This document shows, in pieces, positions 18,089 to 27,248 of a DNA stretch of 64,000 nucleotides. The DNA comes from Paraglaciecola sp. T6c (GTDB lineage Bacteria > Pseudomonadota > Gammaproteobacteria > Enterobacterales > Alteromonadaceae), in contig NC_008228.1 of NCBI RefSeq assembly GCF_000014225.1, forward strand, positions 1,736,001 to 1,800,000. The letters run 5' to 3'. The notes beneath the pieces were generated by a model. The model did not search any database and was not told the DNA's origin. It saw only the letters and a program-made list of their open reading frames with translations. The first letter of the stretch is position 1; every line of letters begins with the position of its first letter. The translations under genes and the position numbers were made by a program.

Positions 18089-18475
18089 ATGCAACGAGTC
18101 ACTGGGATTGGTGGGGTGTTTTTCAAAGCTAAAGATGCACCTACATTACGTGCATGGTACAAACGTCACCTCGGAATAGATGTTCAGGACTGGGGTGGCT
18201 CCTCATTTTCATGGTGTGATGCAAATGGCCAAGCCGCTAAAGGCTCGACTGTTTGGTGTATCAGCTCAGCAACTGAAGGGGTTTTTGCACCAAGTAACGC
18301 GCCCTTTATGATCAATTATCGGGTGGAAGCGCTGCACGATTTAGTCAAAGTACTAAAAGCTGAAGGCTGTGAAGTGCTAGATAATATTGAAGAGTCTGAA
18401 TACGGTATTTTTGCTTGGGTTATCGACCCAGAAGGCAATAAAGTGGAGTTATGGCAGCCCCCTAACGGCCATTAA
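18089..18475 (+). CDS. VOC family protein
   Basis: A 128-residue vicinal-oxygen-chelate fold protein (glyoxalase/dioxygenase superfamily), cytosolic. Starts MQRVTGIGGVFFKAKDAPTLRAWYKRHLGI and ends with VIDPEGNKVELWQPPNG, the usual first and last strands with a metal-ligand Glu. The frame is open to 18035, but GGAGG at 18076-18080 points to ATG 18089. The start RVTGIGGVFFKAKDP-like is common in proteins of unknown substrate. Related only distantly to the VOC protein at 8842. Confidence 0.83.
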   Translation: MQRVTGIGGVFFKAKDAPTLRAWYKRHLGIDVQDWGGSSFSWCDANGQAAKGSTVWCISSATEGVFAPSNAPFMINYRVEALHDLVKVLKAEGCEVLDNIEESEYGIFAWVIDPEGNKVELWQPPNGH

Positions 18476-18649
18476 CACTGTGTGCTTTATCCAGTGGAAC
18501 CCCCTAGGGCACTAAAAGCCTATAGGATTGTCTACAAGTTCTATCATTACCTGGGTTGTGTCTAGATAAGACAAATTTGATAACTCATTTTACCTTTAGT
18601 AAAACACCACTAAAAATACTCAATCGAAAAATAGCAACTAAGGATTTAT

Positions 18650-18865
18650 ATGCGTCACGCTGTGTTATGGGGAAGTGCGTTCGTCTTGGGTTTAAGTGGG
18701 TGCGCTGCATCTAAAAGCGATCAGGATGTTGTTAAACAGCAGTTTGGTGAACGCTGTGAAGCGGCCAAACTTGAACTTGATGAAGCGGTTGAAGAGGGGC
18801 AATTATCGGATTTACGAACATTAAAGCAGGATATTGAACTGTATTGCGTTTGGCGTAGAAACTAA
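18650..18865 (+). CDS. Small lipoprotein, function unknown
   Basis: A 71-residue protein with a lipoprotein signal peptide (MRHAVLWGSAFVLGLSGC, lipobox LSGC at about residues 15-18). The mature part is short and acidic-helical (EAAKLELDEAVEEGQLSDL), ending in YCVWRRN, with two further cysteines. A TAAGGA ribosome-binding site precedes the ATG. I do not recognise a family. Confidence 0.6.
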   Translation: MRHAVLWGSAFVLGLSGCAASKSDQDVVKQQFGERCEAAKLELDEAVEEGQLSDLRTLKQDIELYCVWRRN

Positions 18866-19295
18866 TCGACGGCGGTCGTTTACTGAAGAATAATATGAAC
18901 TGGGTAGAGCGATAATCAATATAGCTAACCCAAAGTGATGGGCCTATCTGCTCCACACGAATCGCAATGAAAATGATCAAGTTAATCTGATTTTGAAAAG
19001 ATAAAGCGACGAGTCAGTGGATTAAATAGTGAGTAAATATTTTCCTATCACACTAAAGTATTAGGAATGGAGAATATCGCCGTAACATTATATAAATCAA
19101 CTACTAAACAGGGTGAAAAAACTAAATTTAAAATATAATAGGAGAATAATTTTATAAACTTTAACCTATAATCAGTTTTGTAGACGGCATACTAATGCAG
19201 GGTGGTTAGTTTCTGGACATGTTGCTGAAAGTCATGATTAGAAGTCTTCAGTACTGTAATTCGTTTTTGTTTGGTCAGTTGGAATTTTTTGAAAT
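18866..19295. other. Intergenic region, AT-rich, no feature recognised
   Basis: About 430 bp before the HDOD gene. 19080-19160 is very AT-rich and probably carries the promoter of the following gene. An AGGAGAAT at about 19140 is not followed by a usable start codon. Confidence 0.5.
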
Positions 19296-20450
19296 ATGTT
19301 TGAGAAACTCATCTCCCGTCTTTTTAAGCGCAGTCGTGCTAGTAACGCTGCCGATAATGATAAAGGTGTTTCTAATAACACCGTAAATACTGCGGCTAAC
19401 CCTCAGCAAAACAACAAACGTAAACTTGCAAATTCAACTGAGAAAACGAGCGATAATATTGTCGAATCTTACGACATACCGATACCAACTCGCACGGTCA
19501 ACATCAGTGTCGCCTCATTAAATCGTCTTGATTTTTTATTCTACGATTACTTGCTTGGGCCTTCACAAACTAGCACCACATTGAACCCCATCGAGCAGTA
19601 CATTTTAACGCGGGTAAATCATGCGCTGAAATCTCCCGATAGCGTACTAACCCATTTTCCAGTGTTACCTCAATCGGTTATTTCACTAACCAATTTGCTA
19701 AATAATCCTGATTTTAATTTGCAGTCATTTATCAAGGTCGTTGAACAAGAGCCAAGCATTGCGACTGAATTGATGAAAAAAGCCAATAGTCCAGCTTATA
19801 AACGCGGTGATAAAGACATTACTAACTTGCAGCAGGCTTTTATGTTTATGGGGGCAAATGACATAAAAGAGTTCGTGCTTAATCGCTTCATTAAGAACTT
19901 ATGTCAGCAAAAGCCTATTTATTTTAAAACCTTCGGTGAGAAAATTTGGCTACATAGCCAAGATGTAGCCATTGTGGCCAAAACACTCGCGGCGAGGCGT
20001 AAGCAAAATGCCGATGCCGCTTATACCATTGGTCTGATGCACGATTTGGGTAAAGTTGTTATTTTTCAGTTTATGGTCGAGGCGTTTAAAATGATCGATC
20101 CAGATTTTAAACAAGACTCGTTGGTGTTTAAGAAATTTCTCAGTGAGAAATCGATGCTGCTCAGCGTAGAGTTAATGAAAATCTGGAATATGCCCAGTGT
20201 GATTATTGATGTAGTGCAAGGGCAGGTGGAAGACATTACGAACGTGGATGATCTCGACCCCATGACGGCGATATTATTTGAAGCTAATTTGATCAGCGAG
20301 ATAAGCTTGTCATACCAAGATGGGCATATTCAACCCGCCGAATTTGAGTCATTAGTCAGTAATACCAAACTTCGGGGTGACGCCAAGTTACTGTTACGTG
20401 AAATACTCAATATATACTCAGACGAAGCAAGTTCATCCTGCATAACTTGA
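19296..20450 (+). CDS. HDOD domain signalling protein
   Basis: A 384-residue cytosolic protein. Residues 1-60 are polar and probably disordered (many N, K, S). An HDOD domain occupies about 115-320: LPQSVISLTNLLNNPDFNLQ, VVEQEPSIATELMKKANSPAY and, further on, YTIGLMHDLGKVVIF, which is the HD-like part. HDOD proteins are regulators often found with c-di-GMP signalling, but this one carries no GGDEF, EAL or kinase domain, so the output must come through a partner. No clear ribosome-binding site precedes the ATG. Monocistronic; target unknown. Confidence 0.82.
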   Translation: MFEKLISRLFKRSRASNAADNDKGVSNNTVNTAANPQQNNKRKLANSTEKTSDNIVESYDIPIPTRTVNISVASLNRLDFLFYDYLLGPSQTSTTLNPIEQYILTRVNHALKSPDSVLTHFPVLPQSVISLTNLLNNPDFNLQSFIKVVEQEPSIATELMKKANSPAYKRGDKDITNLQQAFMFMGANDIKEFVLNRFIKNLCQQKPIYFKTFGEKIWLHSQDVAIVAKTLAARRKQNADAAYTIGLMHDLGKVVIFQFMVEAFKMIDPDFKQDSLVFKKFLSEKSMLLSVELMKIWNMPSVIIDVVQGQVEDITNVDDLDPMTAILFEANLISEISLSYQDGHIQPAEFESLVSNTKLRGDAKLLLREILNIYSDEASSSCIT

Positions 20451-20495
20451 CGGGTCGAGAGCATGGCTAGGAACTAAGAAAGCTCTTCAGCGCGT

Positions 20496-20894
20496 TTAGT
20501 TCATATTAAATTCTTTCAATGCATTCATAGCCAGTTGTGCCTTGCCACTGGGCACATAAATGTGATCGTGATAATAGGCCGCAACCACGTTTGCACTGAT
20601 GTCGTATTCGGTTAATTTTGCTGCTACTGCTGCGGTCAATCCCACAGCCTCTAGACTAGAATGTACCGTGAGGGTAATTTGTCTATAGGTGCCGTCAAAA
20701 GGTATTTTCGCCTGTTTGGCATCTTCGGCTAGTAAAATTAATGTTAAGCCTTCCGATTCTTGAAAAAAGCACACCGGATCCAAATGTGCATAATCAGCTA
20801 CCTTACCGTCTACTGTGCAAAAGGCATACTCGCCGTCTTGCAAAAATGGCGACATCGATTTAAGTAATTCATCTAATTGTGTAATGCCTGACAT
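20496..20894 (-). CDS. ACT domain protein (DUF2241-like)
   Basis: A small cytosolic protein of about 132 residues starting MSGITQLDELLKSMSPFLQDGEYAFCTVDG, with the C-terminal ACT-like fold (LTVHSSLEAVGLTAAVAAKLTEY, then ISANVVAAYYHDHIYVPSGKA). ACT domains bind amino acids as regulators. This stand-alone family has no characterised ligand. I prefer ATG 20894, which has AGGAAA just ahead, to the ATG at 20912. Confidence 0.8.
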   Translation of the reverse strand: MSGITQLDELLKSMSPFLQDGEYAFCTVDGKVADYAHLDPVCFFQESEGLTLILLAEDAKQAKIPFDGTYRQITLTVHSSLEAVGLTAAVAAKLTEYDISANVVAAYYHDHIYVPSGKAQLAMNALKEFNMN

Positions 20895-21030
20895 GTTGTT
20901 TCCTGCTTTCATTGAGATTTAATACAGTGCTAATACTGACGAGGTGAGCATCTTACTTGAATAGGTTGCATGTGTGAACGAGCGGTAGCGCCACCCGTGA
21001 AGACGCTTATGGTCTTGTTGTTTTTCCACC

Positions 21031-21792
21031 TTAAGCAAAATGAGGGGCTCGCTTTTCAAAAAATGCCGCGACGGATTCTTTAAACTCGGCAGAGGCTAGT
21101 TGCTCGGCAAATATGACACCTTCACGTTTCATTTGCGCCTGAACTTCCTCTTTGTTTACGCCACGAATTAAGCGCTTTGATTGCTTAACTGAATTAGGCG
21201 CTAAACTGGCGACTTGCTCTGCTATTTTTAGACTTTCAGCGACTAAGACGTCATCCTCGAATACGCGCGTAACAAGTCCTGCACTCAGTGCTTCTCTAGC
21301 ATCAAGTATGCGACCTGCAAGCATTAAATCATTTGCCCATGCTTGACCCACCGCAAGGGGGAGCAACAAGCTGGATGCGGCTTCAGGTACTAAACCTACA
21401 TGGGTAAAGGGGGCGCGAAAGCGTGCACTTTTGCTGGCATACACCATATCGCAATGTAGCAACATGGTAAGGCCAACCCCGATGGCAGGGCCATTCACCG
21501 CGACCACAATAGGGGTTTCACATTCTGAGATAGCCTTTAAAAATCGAATGACCGAAGGGGTGCCACTCTCTTCAACTGGGTTAATGAAATCATCTAAATC
21601 ATTACCCGCAGTGAAGGTATCGCCGTTAGCGGTTAATAGAACAGCGCGGATCTGATCGTCATGGTTGCTTCGCTCTAGCTCATCCGCTAAGGCCGCGTAC
21701 AGTTCACGATTGAGCGCATTTTTTAGCTCAGGACGATTTATGGTTAACGAAAGAACTCGGTTATTTAGGGAAACATTAAGGCTCTTTGACAT
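21031..21792 (-). CDS. Enoyl-CoA hydratase/isomerase family protein
   Basis: A 253-residue crotonase-fold enzyme. The oxyanion-hole segments are NGDTFTAGNDLDDF (around residues 55-68) and AVNGPAIGVGLTMLLHCDMVYA (around 98-119); GLVPEAASSLLLP supplies a Glu at the usual catalytic position. The FTAGNDL variant and the sequence flavour resemble delta3-enoyl-CoA isomerases or PaaG-like enzymes more than FadB-type hydratases. Exact acyl-CoA is unknown. GGAG precedes the ATG. The MarR gene lies 39 bp upstream on the same strand, so the two may form an operon. Confidence 0.85.
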   Translation of the reverse strand: MSKSLNVSLNNRVLSLTINRPELKNALNRELYAALADELERSNHDDQIRAVLLTANGDTFTAGNDLDDFINPVEESGTPSVIRFLKAISECETPIVVAVNGPAIGVGLTMLLHCDMVYASKSARFRAPFTHVGLVPEAASSLLLPLAVGQAWANDLMLAGRILDAREALSAGLVTRVFEDDVLVAESLKIAEQVASLAPNSVKQSKRLIRGVNKEEVQAQMKREGVIFAEQLASAEFKESVAAFFEKRAPHFA

Positions 21793-21831
21793 GATGAGAC
21801 TCCGACAATGGGGTTGGGTTGATGCAAGTCA

Positions 21832-22281
21832 CTAAAACGGTTCTTTTTCACTGACTATGTTTTCTGCATTTTGCGTGACGTGCATTAGAAACCGCGCAAT
21901 GGTTTCTTGCTCATCTAGGGTGAAATGTTCCAACAAGGCATGATTTATATTGCGTACCTTTGAAGCGGAGCGCTGTGCAAGATCACGTCCTTTGGCCAAT
22001 AAGATAACATTTTGTACCCTAGCATCAGTTGTCCCCTGTTGGCGGGTAACCAGTGCTGCTTTGGTCATTCTGTCAATCACGCCTGATAAGCTGGAGTAGC
22101 TCATGTTGAGCGAATCAGCGATGGCTGTGATCGGCGCGTTATCCTGTTTAGATAATGTGAAAAGCACAGCTAATTGAGTCGTGCTAACGTGCAGCTCGCT
22201 TTTGAGTTTTTTATCCGCGGCTTTAAAAAGCGCACCATGCGCTAACTGCAGCAAGTGAAATATCTTAAGTTGCTTTTTCAT
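21832..22281 (-). CDS. MarR family transcriptional regulator
   Basis: A 149-residue winged-helix regulator. The N-terminal dimerisation helix is followed by the DNA-binding domain: LHVSTTQLAVLFTLSKQDNAP, then ITAIADSLNMSYSSLSGVIDRMTKAALVTRQ (recognition helix) and the wing GTTDARVQNVILLAKG. It is divergent from the hydrolase at 22500 and is followed on its own strand by the enoyl-CoA hydratase gene. Three copies of a TTATTT-N8-AAATAAAT site lie in the divergent promoter, so it very likely controls itself and the hydrolase. Ligand unknown, perhaps an acyl or aromatic compound. Confidence 0.87.
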   Translation of the reverse strand: MKKQLKIFHLLQLAHGALFKAADKKLKSELHVSTTQLAVLFTLSKQDNAPITAIADSLNMSYSSLSGVIDRMTKAALVTRQQGTTDARVQNVILLAKGRDLAQRSASKVRNINHALLEHFTLDEQETIARFLMHVTQNAENIVSEKEPF

Positions 22282-22302
22282 TGTGTACCATTTTCATTAT
22301 CT

Positions 22303-22428
22303 ATTTATTTAATGTACGAAATAAATATTTATAACGCAACGCTTTGGTCTATTTTTTGCTCGTTATTCAGTAATCTAAAACCGTTTTATTTAATGTTGGA
22401 AATAAATTATTTTACATGAGAAATAAAT
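22303..22428. promoter_or_regulatory. Three repeated operator-like sites between marR-type gene and hydrolase
   Basis: The arms TTATTT and AAATAAAT, 8 bases apart, occur three times: at 22303-22326 (ATTTATTT / AAATAAAT), 22384-22407 (TTTTATTT / AAATAAAT) and 22407-22428 (TTATTT / AAATAAAT). The first two also share AATGT in the spacer. Symmetric AT-rich sites in a divergent promoter are typical MarR-family operators. The third site abuts the second. Confidence 0.6.
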
Positions 22429-22499
22429 AGTGCTCTTATCTGGTTATTGGGCATCAGAACCTAAACGCATTGACTCAATCAACAACCAAGAGGCTAGTC

Positions 22500-23486
22500 A
22501 TGAACAATTCAACGCAATCGGCTATTGCATCGTCTACGCAATCTTTAGCAGGTGTTGCAATATCTAGTGATATAGCGGCCGAATTGAATAGCAGAAACGA
22601 GTCTTCCATCACGGATGAAGCTTCATCTAGCGGGTTAAGCATTGAGCATGACATCGTTACAGATGCTGGTCATTCGGTGGTGCTAAAGGTTTTTAAGAGT
22701 CAGCTAAAACCTGTAAAAGGCATTTGCGTGGTTGCGGCCGCGACGGGCGTAGCGCAGCATCTCTACCAGGATTTCGCGATATGGCTAACCAGCTTAGGCT
22801 TTCATGTTGTGACATTTGATTATGATGGCATTGGTTCGTCTATGGATCGCCATGTAAAGCATTGCAATAGTGACTTGTTAGGGTGGGCGAATAATGATTG
22901 TCCCGCAGTACTTAATTTTGTTGAGAGGCACTTCAGCGGTCTCGAGTGTATTTGGATTGGTCACAGTGTAGGCGGTCACATGCTGGGCATGATGCCTAAT
23001 ACTGGCCCGATCAGCCGGGCGATTACAGTTGGTACTGGCACAGGAACGTGGTGGTACAATTCGCCCCCCACTAAGCGTGTTGCGTGGTTTTTGTGGTATT
23101 TTCTAGTGCCACTGACAGTGCCGACTTTGGGCTACTTCCCTGGGGATAAGCTAAACATCATGTGCAACCTGCCCAAGGGCGTGATGATGCAATGGCGACG
23201 TTGGTGCCTTAAAGAGGGGTATGCAGTTGAGAACGAAGGGCAGTGGCTTAAGGAGCGCTTCGCCAATGTGAGCTTACCTATTTGCGCAATTGCGTTCAGT
23301 GATGATGAAATGATGTCTTTGAAGAATATCGATATGTTGCATGATCAGTTCAGCACTGCAAATATAACCCGACACACTGTCGCGCCTAAAGATGTTGATC
23401 ACAAAAGAATAGGGCATATTGGTTGGCATAAGGGACGTTACCAAAATATGTGGGAAAAGGTATTCAGGCCTTTGTTACTGAGTTAA
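22500..23486 (+). CDS. Alpha/beta hydrolase
   Basis: A protein of about 328 residues with an alpha/beta-hydrolase core. The first 50 residues are low-complexity and Ser-rich. The nucleophile elbow is GHSVGG (in CIWIGHSVGGHMLGM), and VTFDYDGIGSS is an early strand. An Asp in AFSDDEMMS and a His near HIGWHKGRY could complete the triad. It resembles YheT/serine-aminopeptidase-type hydrolases; substrate unknown. ATG at 22500 is preferred to an upstream TTG; AGAGG lies just ahead. Probably under control of the divergent MarR. Confidence 0.78.
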   Translation: MNNSTQSAIASSTQSLAGVAISSDIAAELNSRNESSITDEASSSGLSIEHDIVTDAGHSVVLKVFKSQLKPVKGICVVAAATGVAQHLYQDFAIWLTSLGFHVVTFDYDGIGSSMDRHVKHCNSDLLGWANNDCPAVLNFVERHFSGLECIWIGHSVGGHMLGMMPNTGPISRAITVGTGTGTWWYNSPPTKRVAWFLWYFLVPLTVPTLGYFPGDKLNIMCNLPKGVMMQWRRWCLKEGYAVENEGQWLKERFANVSLPICAIAFSDDEMMSLKNIDMLHDQFSTANITRHTVAPKDVDHKRIGHIGWHKGRYQNMWEKVFRPLLLS

Positions 23487-23666
23487 CGCGAGAGAAGCGC
23501 GTCATTATAACTGTTCAACCAGTTGCTCGCAGAGTATTACACGCTAGGGTAAGGTTTTTACCGTACATTCAGCCTTTTCATCCGCAAGAGTGAACTTATT
23601 GCAGAAAACGGAGGTCAACTGTTACATAATTGTTAAATAGTAATATAAATACTTTTGTGAGAATTC

Positions 23667-23972
23667 ATGGCGTCATTATTCCCTCTTCCTAGCGTTGCAA
23701 ACAACGATAAGCCTAATCCGAAAAAACAAACAGTGAAGGTGCGTTATCACTCGAACTTATTAGTTGTGTTAATTGCAATGGACGTATTAGGCGTGCTTGT
23801 TATGTTGACGGGGTTGCGGCAGCAGTTTCATCAGCAAGGCGTTTTACCTGAAACCATTGACGGCCCTTATGCTGGTGTCATGATGGTCGTTGCAGGTGTG
23901 ATGCTCACCTTGCCCTTTTTTATTTGGAGCTTTAAAGCCAGTTTTAGACCCTTTGGCACTCTAAACAAATAG
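23667..23972 (+). CDS. Small two-span membrane protein
   Basis: A 101-residue protein with a positively charged N-terminal part (NPKKQTVKVRYHSN) and two membrane segments: LLVVLIAMDVLGVLVMLTG (about 35-54) and GVMMVVAGVMLTLPFFIWSF (about 71-91). N-terminus is probably cytoplasmic. No family recognised. The weak ribosome-binding site makes the start less certain. The 285 bp after it (23973-24257) shows nothing clear. Confidence 0.5.
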   Translation: MASLFPLPSVANNDKPNPKKQTVKVRYHSNLLVVLIAMDVLGVLVMLTGLRQQFHQQGVLPETIDGPYAGVMMVVAGVMLTLPFFIWSFKASFRPFGTLNK

Positions 23973-24257
23973 CGTGCTAAGTCTGTATTAAGCAAGCTAC
24001 TCCTCTTCAAAATATTTACACTTGCTTCGCCGCAGTCAAAGGCTCAGTGGGGACCCTTTATTCATTTCAAAACACTCTCAAGAGCCATATGTGGTTCATG
24101 ACGCTAATCAAATGCCCTGTAGCCATACAGTCAACCAGCTAAGCAATATTAGCCTTTGCTGAGTACTTTTGCTGCACTGTGGTCTCCCTTACCTGAGTCA
24201 AAAACGTTAACCACAACCATTTTATGCTTTTGTTCTATTCGAACATTGGACGGGCAT

Positions 24258-24716
24258 TCAATCGAAAATAAAGGGTTCTTTATTCGCCTTAGCTCGGATC
24301 CAATTCAAGGAAGATCTCACCGACTGTCTTGATAGTAGATTCTGTTCGAGTTTGTTTTTACCTGGGAAGGGTATCAAGCTTAACCCTATTAACATGGTTA
24401 TTAAGCCTTGACCGGGCAAAACTAACATAATAATTCCACACACTAGTAAGCCTATCCCAAAGAGAATTTTTACCATTTCAATGATGAATATTAAGCTGTT
24501 TTTGCCCGGCGTTCGGTTAGGAATGATATCAGCATTTTTATCTTTGTTTTTTCTGCGGATAAAGTATCGTTTATCCATGTTTGTAATGATGTAGCTCATC
24601 AATATGAAGTAACCAATAGAAACCGCCGACGTTAGCAAAATGGTCAAAAATATAAAATTTGGGCCAAATGTATCCGTTAAATAGGTTGTCGCTATGGTGT
24701 AATATTCTGTCAGCAC
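24258..24716 (-). CDS. PGPGW-like small membrane protein
   Basis: A 152-residue inner-membrane protein with three to four hydrophobic segments. The motif LPGQGLITMLIGLSLIPFPGK, followed by RQSVRSSLNWIRAKANKEPF, is the pattern of the PGPGW family of transmembrane proteins of unknown role; here the usual PGPG reads PGQG. GTG start at 24716 with GGAA upstream. Divergent from the cardiolipin synthase gene by 47 bp, which suggests a role in membrane lipids at most by location. Confidence 0.65.
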   Translation of the reverse strand: MLTEYYTIATTYLTDTFGPNFIFLTILLTSAVSIGYFILMSYIITNMDKRYFIRRKNKDKNADIIPNRTPGKNSLIFIIEMVKILFGIGLLVCGIIMLVLPGQGLITMLIGLSLIPFPGKNKLEQNLLSRQSVRSSLNWIRAKANKEPFIFD

Positions 24717-24763
24717 TTATTTTCCGAAATTGATTTACATAAGCATTATTTGAGTAGGGTTTT

Positions 24764-26218
24764 ATGCAAATAGTTGAACAATGGACCCAATGGGTTTACA
24801 TCCATTGGGTAACCATCATAGTTGTTTTGCATATTGGCTTGTCCATTATGTCATCGTTACATGTACTTATGTTCAAAGAAAATGAACGAACATCGTTAGC
24901 GTGGATTGGATTAGTGATCTTTTCGCCCGTCATAGGCAGTCTATTTTATTGGCTGTTTGGGATAAATCGTATTAAGCGCTCAGCGCAGAAAAAACACCCT
25001 CAAACACTTAAGCAGGATTTTCGCGCCCCAGAACAACCCAATAAAATATCTCATATTCCGGCGCATTGGCATCCGGCAGTCATTGCGGGGCATACCATTC
25101 ACCCTGTTAACTACGTTTCAGATAATAGTGTTGAGCCATTGGTTAACGGTGATATGGCTTACCCAGAAATGCTCCAATCTATTCATGCGGCTCATCGCTA
25201 TATCGTTTTATCGAGTTACATATTTGACTGCGACTCACTTGGACGACAATTTGTAGATGCCCTGTCCGATGCGCATCAAAGAGGGGTCATCGTAAACGTA
25301 TTATTGGACGGTGTAGGCATTGGATACAGCTGGCATAAATCAGACCGAGCCTTAAAGAAGCTCGGGGTGAAAACGGCTCGTTTTTTACCTGCCATTTCGC
25401 TTACGACTATTCGCTTTATTAACTTACGGAATCATCGAAAAATACTTTGTGTAGATGGTGAAGTAGCCTATGTCGGTGGAATGAATATAAGTAAAAATAA
25501 TGAGGTTAAATCGGCTGAACACCCGATTGATGATATCCACTTTAAAGTAACCGGCCCGGTGATAGATCAAATTAGTCAGGTATTTGTAGAAGATTGGTTT
25601 TTTGCGACCGGAGAATTAATTGAATTTCCTTCGTTCGTACAAACCACGATGACCAAAACAAGTAATAAATCGGTTATTGCTCGGGCCATTCAAGATGGTC
25701 CCGATGAAGACCACAATAAAATACGTTGGACTTTGATTAACGCACTCGTTTGCGCTCAAACAAGTGTGAAAATTATGACCCCTTATTTTATACCAGACCA
25801 AACCCTAATGACGTCTTTACACGCTGCGGCCCTACGTGGTGTATCAGTGGAGATAATCGTGCCTAGACACAGCAACATTCCTTTTGTGGATTGGGTGATG
25901 GAAGCAAATTTCTCGCGCATAATTAAGCACGGTATAAAAATCTATAAAAATAATAGGCCATTTGACCACAGTAAAATTGTTGTTATCGACGACATTTGGT
26001 CATTTGTCGGCTCGACTAACTGGGATGCCAGAAGTTTAGAATTTAATTTTGAAATTAATTTAGAGTGTTTTGATAGGCAACTTAATGCCAAATTGAGAGC
26101 GTTTTTTCTTTCTAAAAAACAAAACTCGCTACCGGTTACACAGCAGGAAATTAGCAATCTACCCTTTTATAAGAAGACTCGTAACAATTTGTTCCGGTTA
26201 TTTTCACCCTATCTTTGA
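24764..26218 (+). CDS. cls: Cardiolipin synthase (phospholipase D family)
   Basis: A 484-residue membrane enzyme that condenses two phosphatidylglycerol molecules to cardiolipin and glycerol. An N-terminal PLDc_N domain with two membrane segments (about 15-33 and 43-63) is followed by two HKD motifs: LRNHRKILCVDGEVAYVGG (around residues 221-239) and FDHSKIVVIDDIWSFVGSTN (around 404-423). Both have the His, Lys and Asp. Length and architecture match ClsA. The downstream phosphodiesterase-like gene begins 58 bp later on the same strand, so co-transcription is likely. Confidence 0.92.
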   Translation: MQIVEQWTQWVYIHWVTIIVVLHIGLSIMSSLHVLMFKENERTSLAWIGLVIFSPVIGSLFYWLFGINRIKRSAQKKHPQTLKQDFRAPEQPNKISHIPAHWHPAVIAGHTIHPVNYVSDNSVEPLVNGDMAYPEMLQSIHAAHRYIVLSSYIFDCDSLGRQFVDALSDAHQRGVIVNVLLDGVGIGYSWHKSDRALKKLGVKTARFLPAISLTTIRFINLRNHRKILCVDGEVAYVGGMNISKNNEVKSAEHPIDDIHFKVTGPVIDQISQVFVEDWFFATGELIEFPSFVQTTMTKTSNKSVIARAIQDGPDEDHNKIRWTLINALVCAQTSVKIMTPYFIPDQTLMTSLHAAALRGVSVEIIVPRHSNIPFVDWVMEANFSRIIKHGIKIYKNNRPFDHSKIVVIDDIWSFVGSTNWDARSLEFNFEINLECFDRQLNAKLRAFFLSKKQNSLPVTQQEISNLPFYKKTRNNLFRLFSPYL

Positions 26219-26276
26219 TAGAGTTATTGGGCACCAGATCTTTCTATAATCTTGTTTGCTAGAGGCCGATAAAGTC

Positions 26277-27050
26277 ATGCTTAAGAGTCGTTTTAGCCCA
26301 TTGGAGTCTGTGAAAATAATGGGGCATGCACCCAACCCAGTTATGGGGCCGAACATTGAGCTTTTGCTGTGGAATGTGTTCAAATGCAAAAAAAAGGGCT
26401 GGTTAGAAGATTTCAAATCTCTTTCTAGTGACAAAGATTTAATCCTTTTACAAGAAGCGGTATTAAATTCACCTTATGATGTCGACTTCAAAAAGTCGCT
26501 ACAGCATCAGTGGATGATGGCGCGTAGTTTCAAAAACGTGAAAACGAATATTGAAACGGGCGTTAAGACGGGGTCGACTGTTGCGGCGCAGCAACATTAC
26601 TTTTCGGTATCGAAGCCTAGCGAACCTGTTTCTCAAACAAAAAAAATGTTGTTAGCGACGGTCTATCCATTGCCCACATTAGGGCAGTCGCTACTCGTAG
26701 TAAACTCTCACCTTATTAATTTTGTCTCTTTTGATAAGTTCAGTATGCACTTGAACCAAGTATTCCACATGCTGGAAAATCATGATGGACCCATATTGTT
26801 AGCGGGTGACTTTAACACTTGGAATGGCAAAAGATTACGTTACTTTAATCAGTTAGCAAAATCGTTTTCGTTGGACGAAGTGAGAATGGATCGTAAGCCA
26901 AGGTTCAATCATTTGTTTCAGCACCTTGACCATATCTATTTTCGTGGATTAGAGGTTGTTAACGCTCACGTGCATACGAATATTCACTCTTCTGATCATT
27001 ATCCAATCAGCTTGACGTTGCATACGCTAAATTCAGCGTCTGCAAAGTAA
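26277..27050 (+). CDS. Endonuclease/exonuclease/phosphatase (EEP) family protein
   Basis: A protein of about 257 residues with the EEP fold: LLLWNVFKCKKKGW at the start (Asn metal ligand), DLILLQEAVL (Glu ligand), LLAGDFNTWNGK (Asp and Asn), and near the end the LDHIYFRGL and SSDHYPISLTL motifs with the catalytic Asp-His. All usual metal and catalytic positions appear present. ATG 26277 is preferred to a TTG at 26256. Such proteins next to cardiolipin synthase are common and are taken as possible lipid or polyphosphate hydrolases, but the substrate is unknown here. Confidence 0.85.
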   Translation: MLKSRFSPLESVKIMGHAPNPVMGPNIELLLWNVFKCKKKGWLEDFKSLSSDKDLILLQEAVLNSPYDVDFKKSLQHQWMMARSFKNVKTNIETGVKTGSTVAAQQHYFSVSKPSEPVSQTKKMLLATVYPLPTLGQSLLVVNSHLINFVSFDKFSMHLNQVFHMLENHDGPILLAGDFNTWNGKRLRYFNQLAKSFSLDEVRMDRKPRFNHLFQHLDHIYFRGLEVVNAHVHTNIHSSDHYPISLTLHTLNSASAK

Positions 27051-27248
27051 CCTAGTGTTAATTCTATTTGAATGTATACCAACCGATTCAACGAAAGGGG
27101 TATTTAGAGTGTGGTTGAATTGATTCTGGTCACTAAATCGTCACTGGGCGCTGACTATACTTAAGTCTTTGCGATAAAGGCGAGTTTGTTCGGATGAGGC
27201 TCGTAGCGTTATTCCACCAACACCCTTTACATTGTCTAGGAGAGTAAT

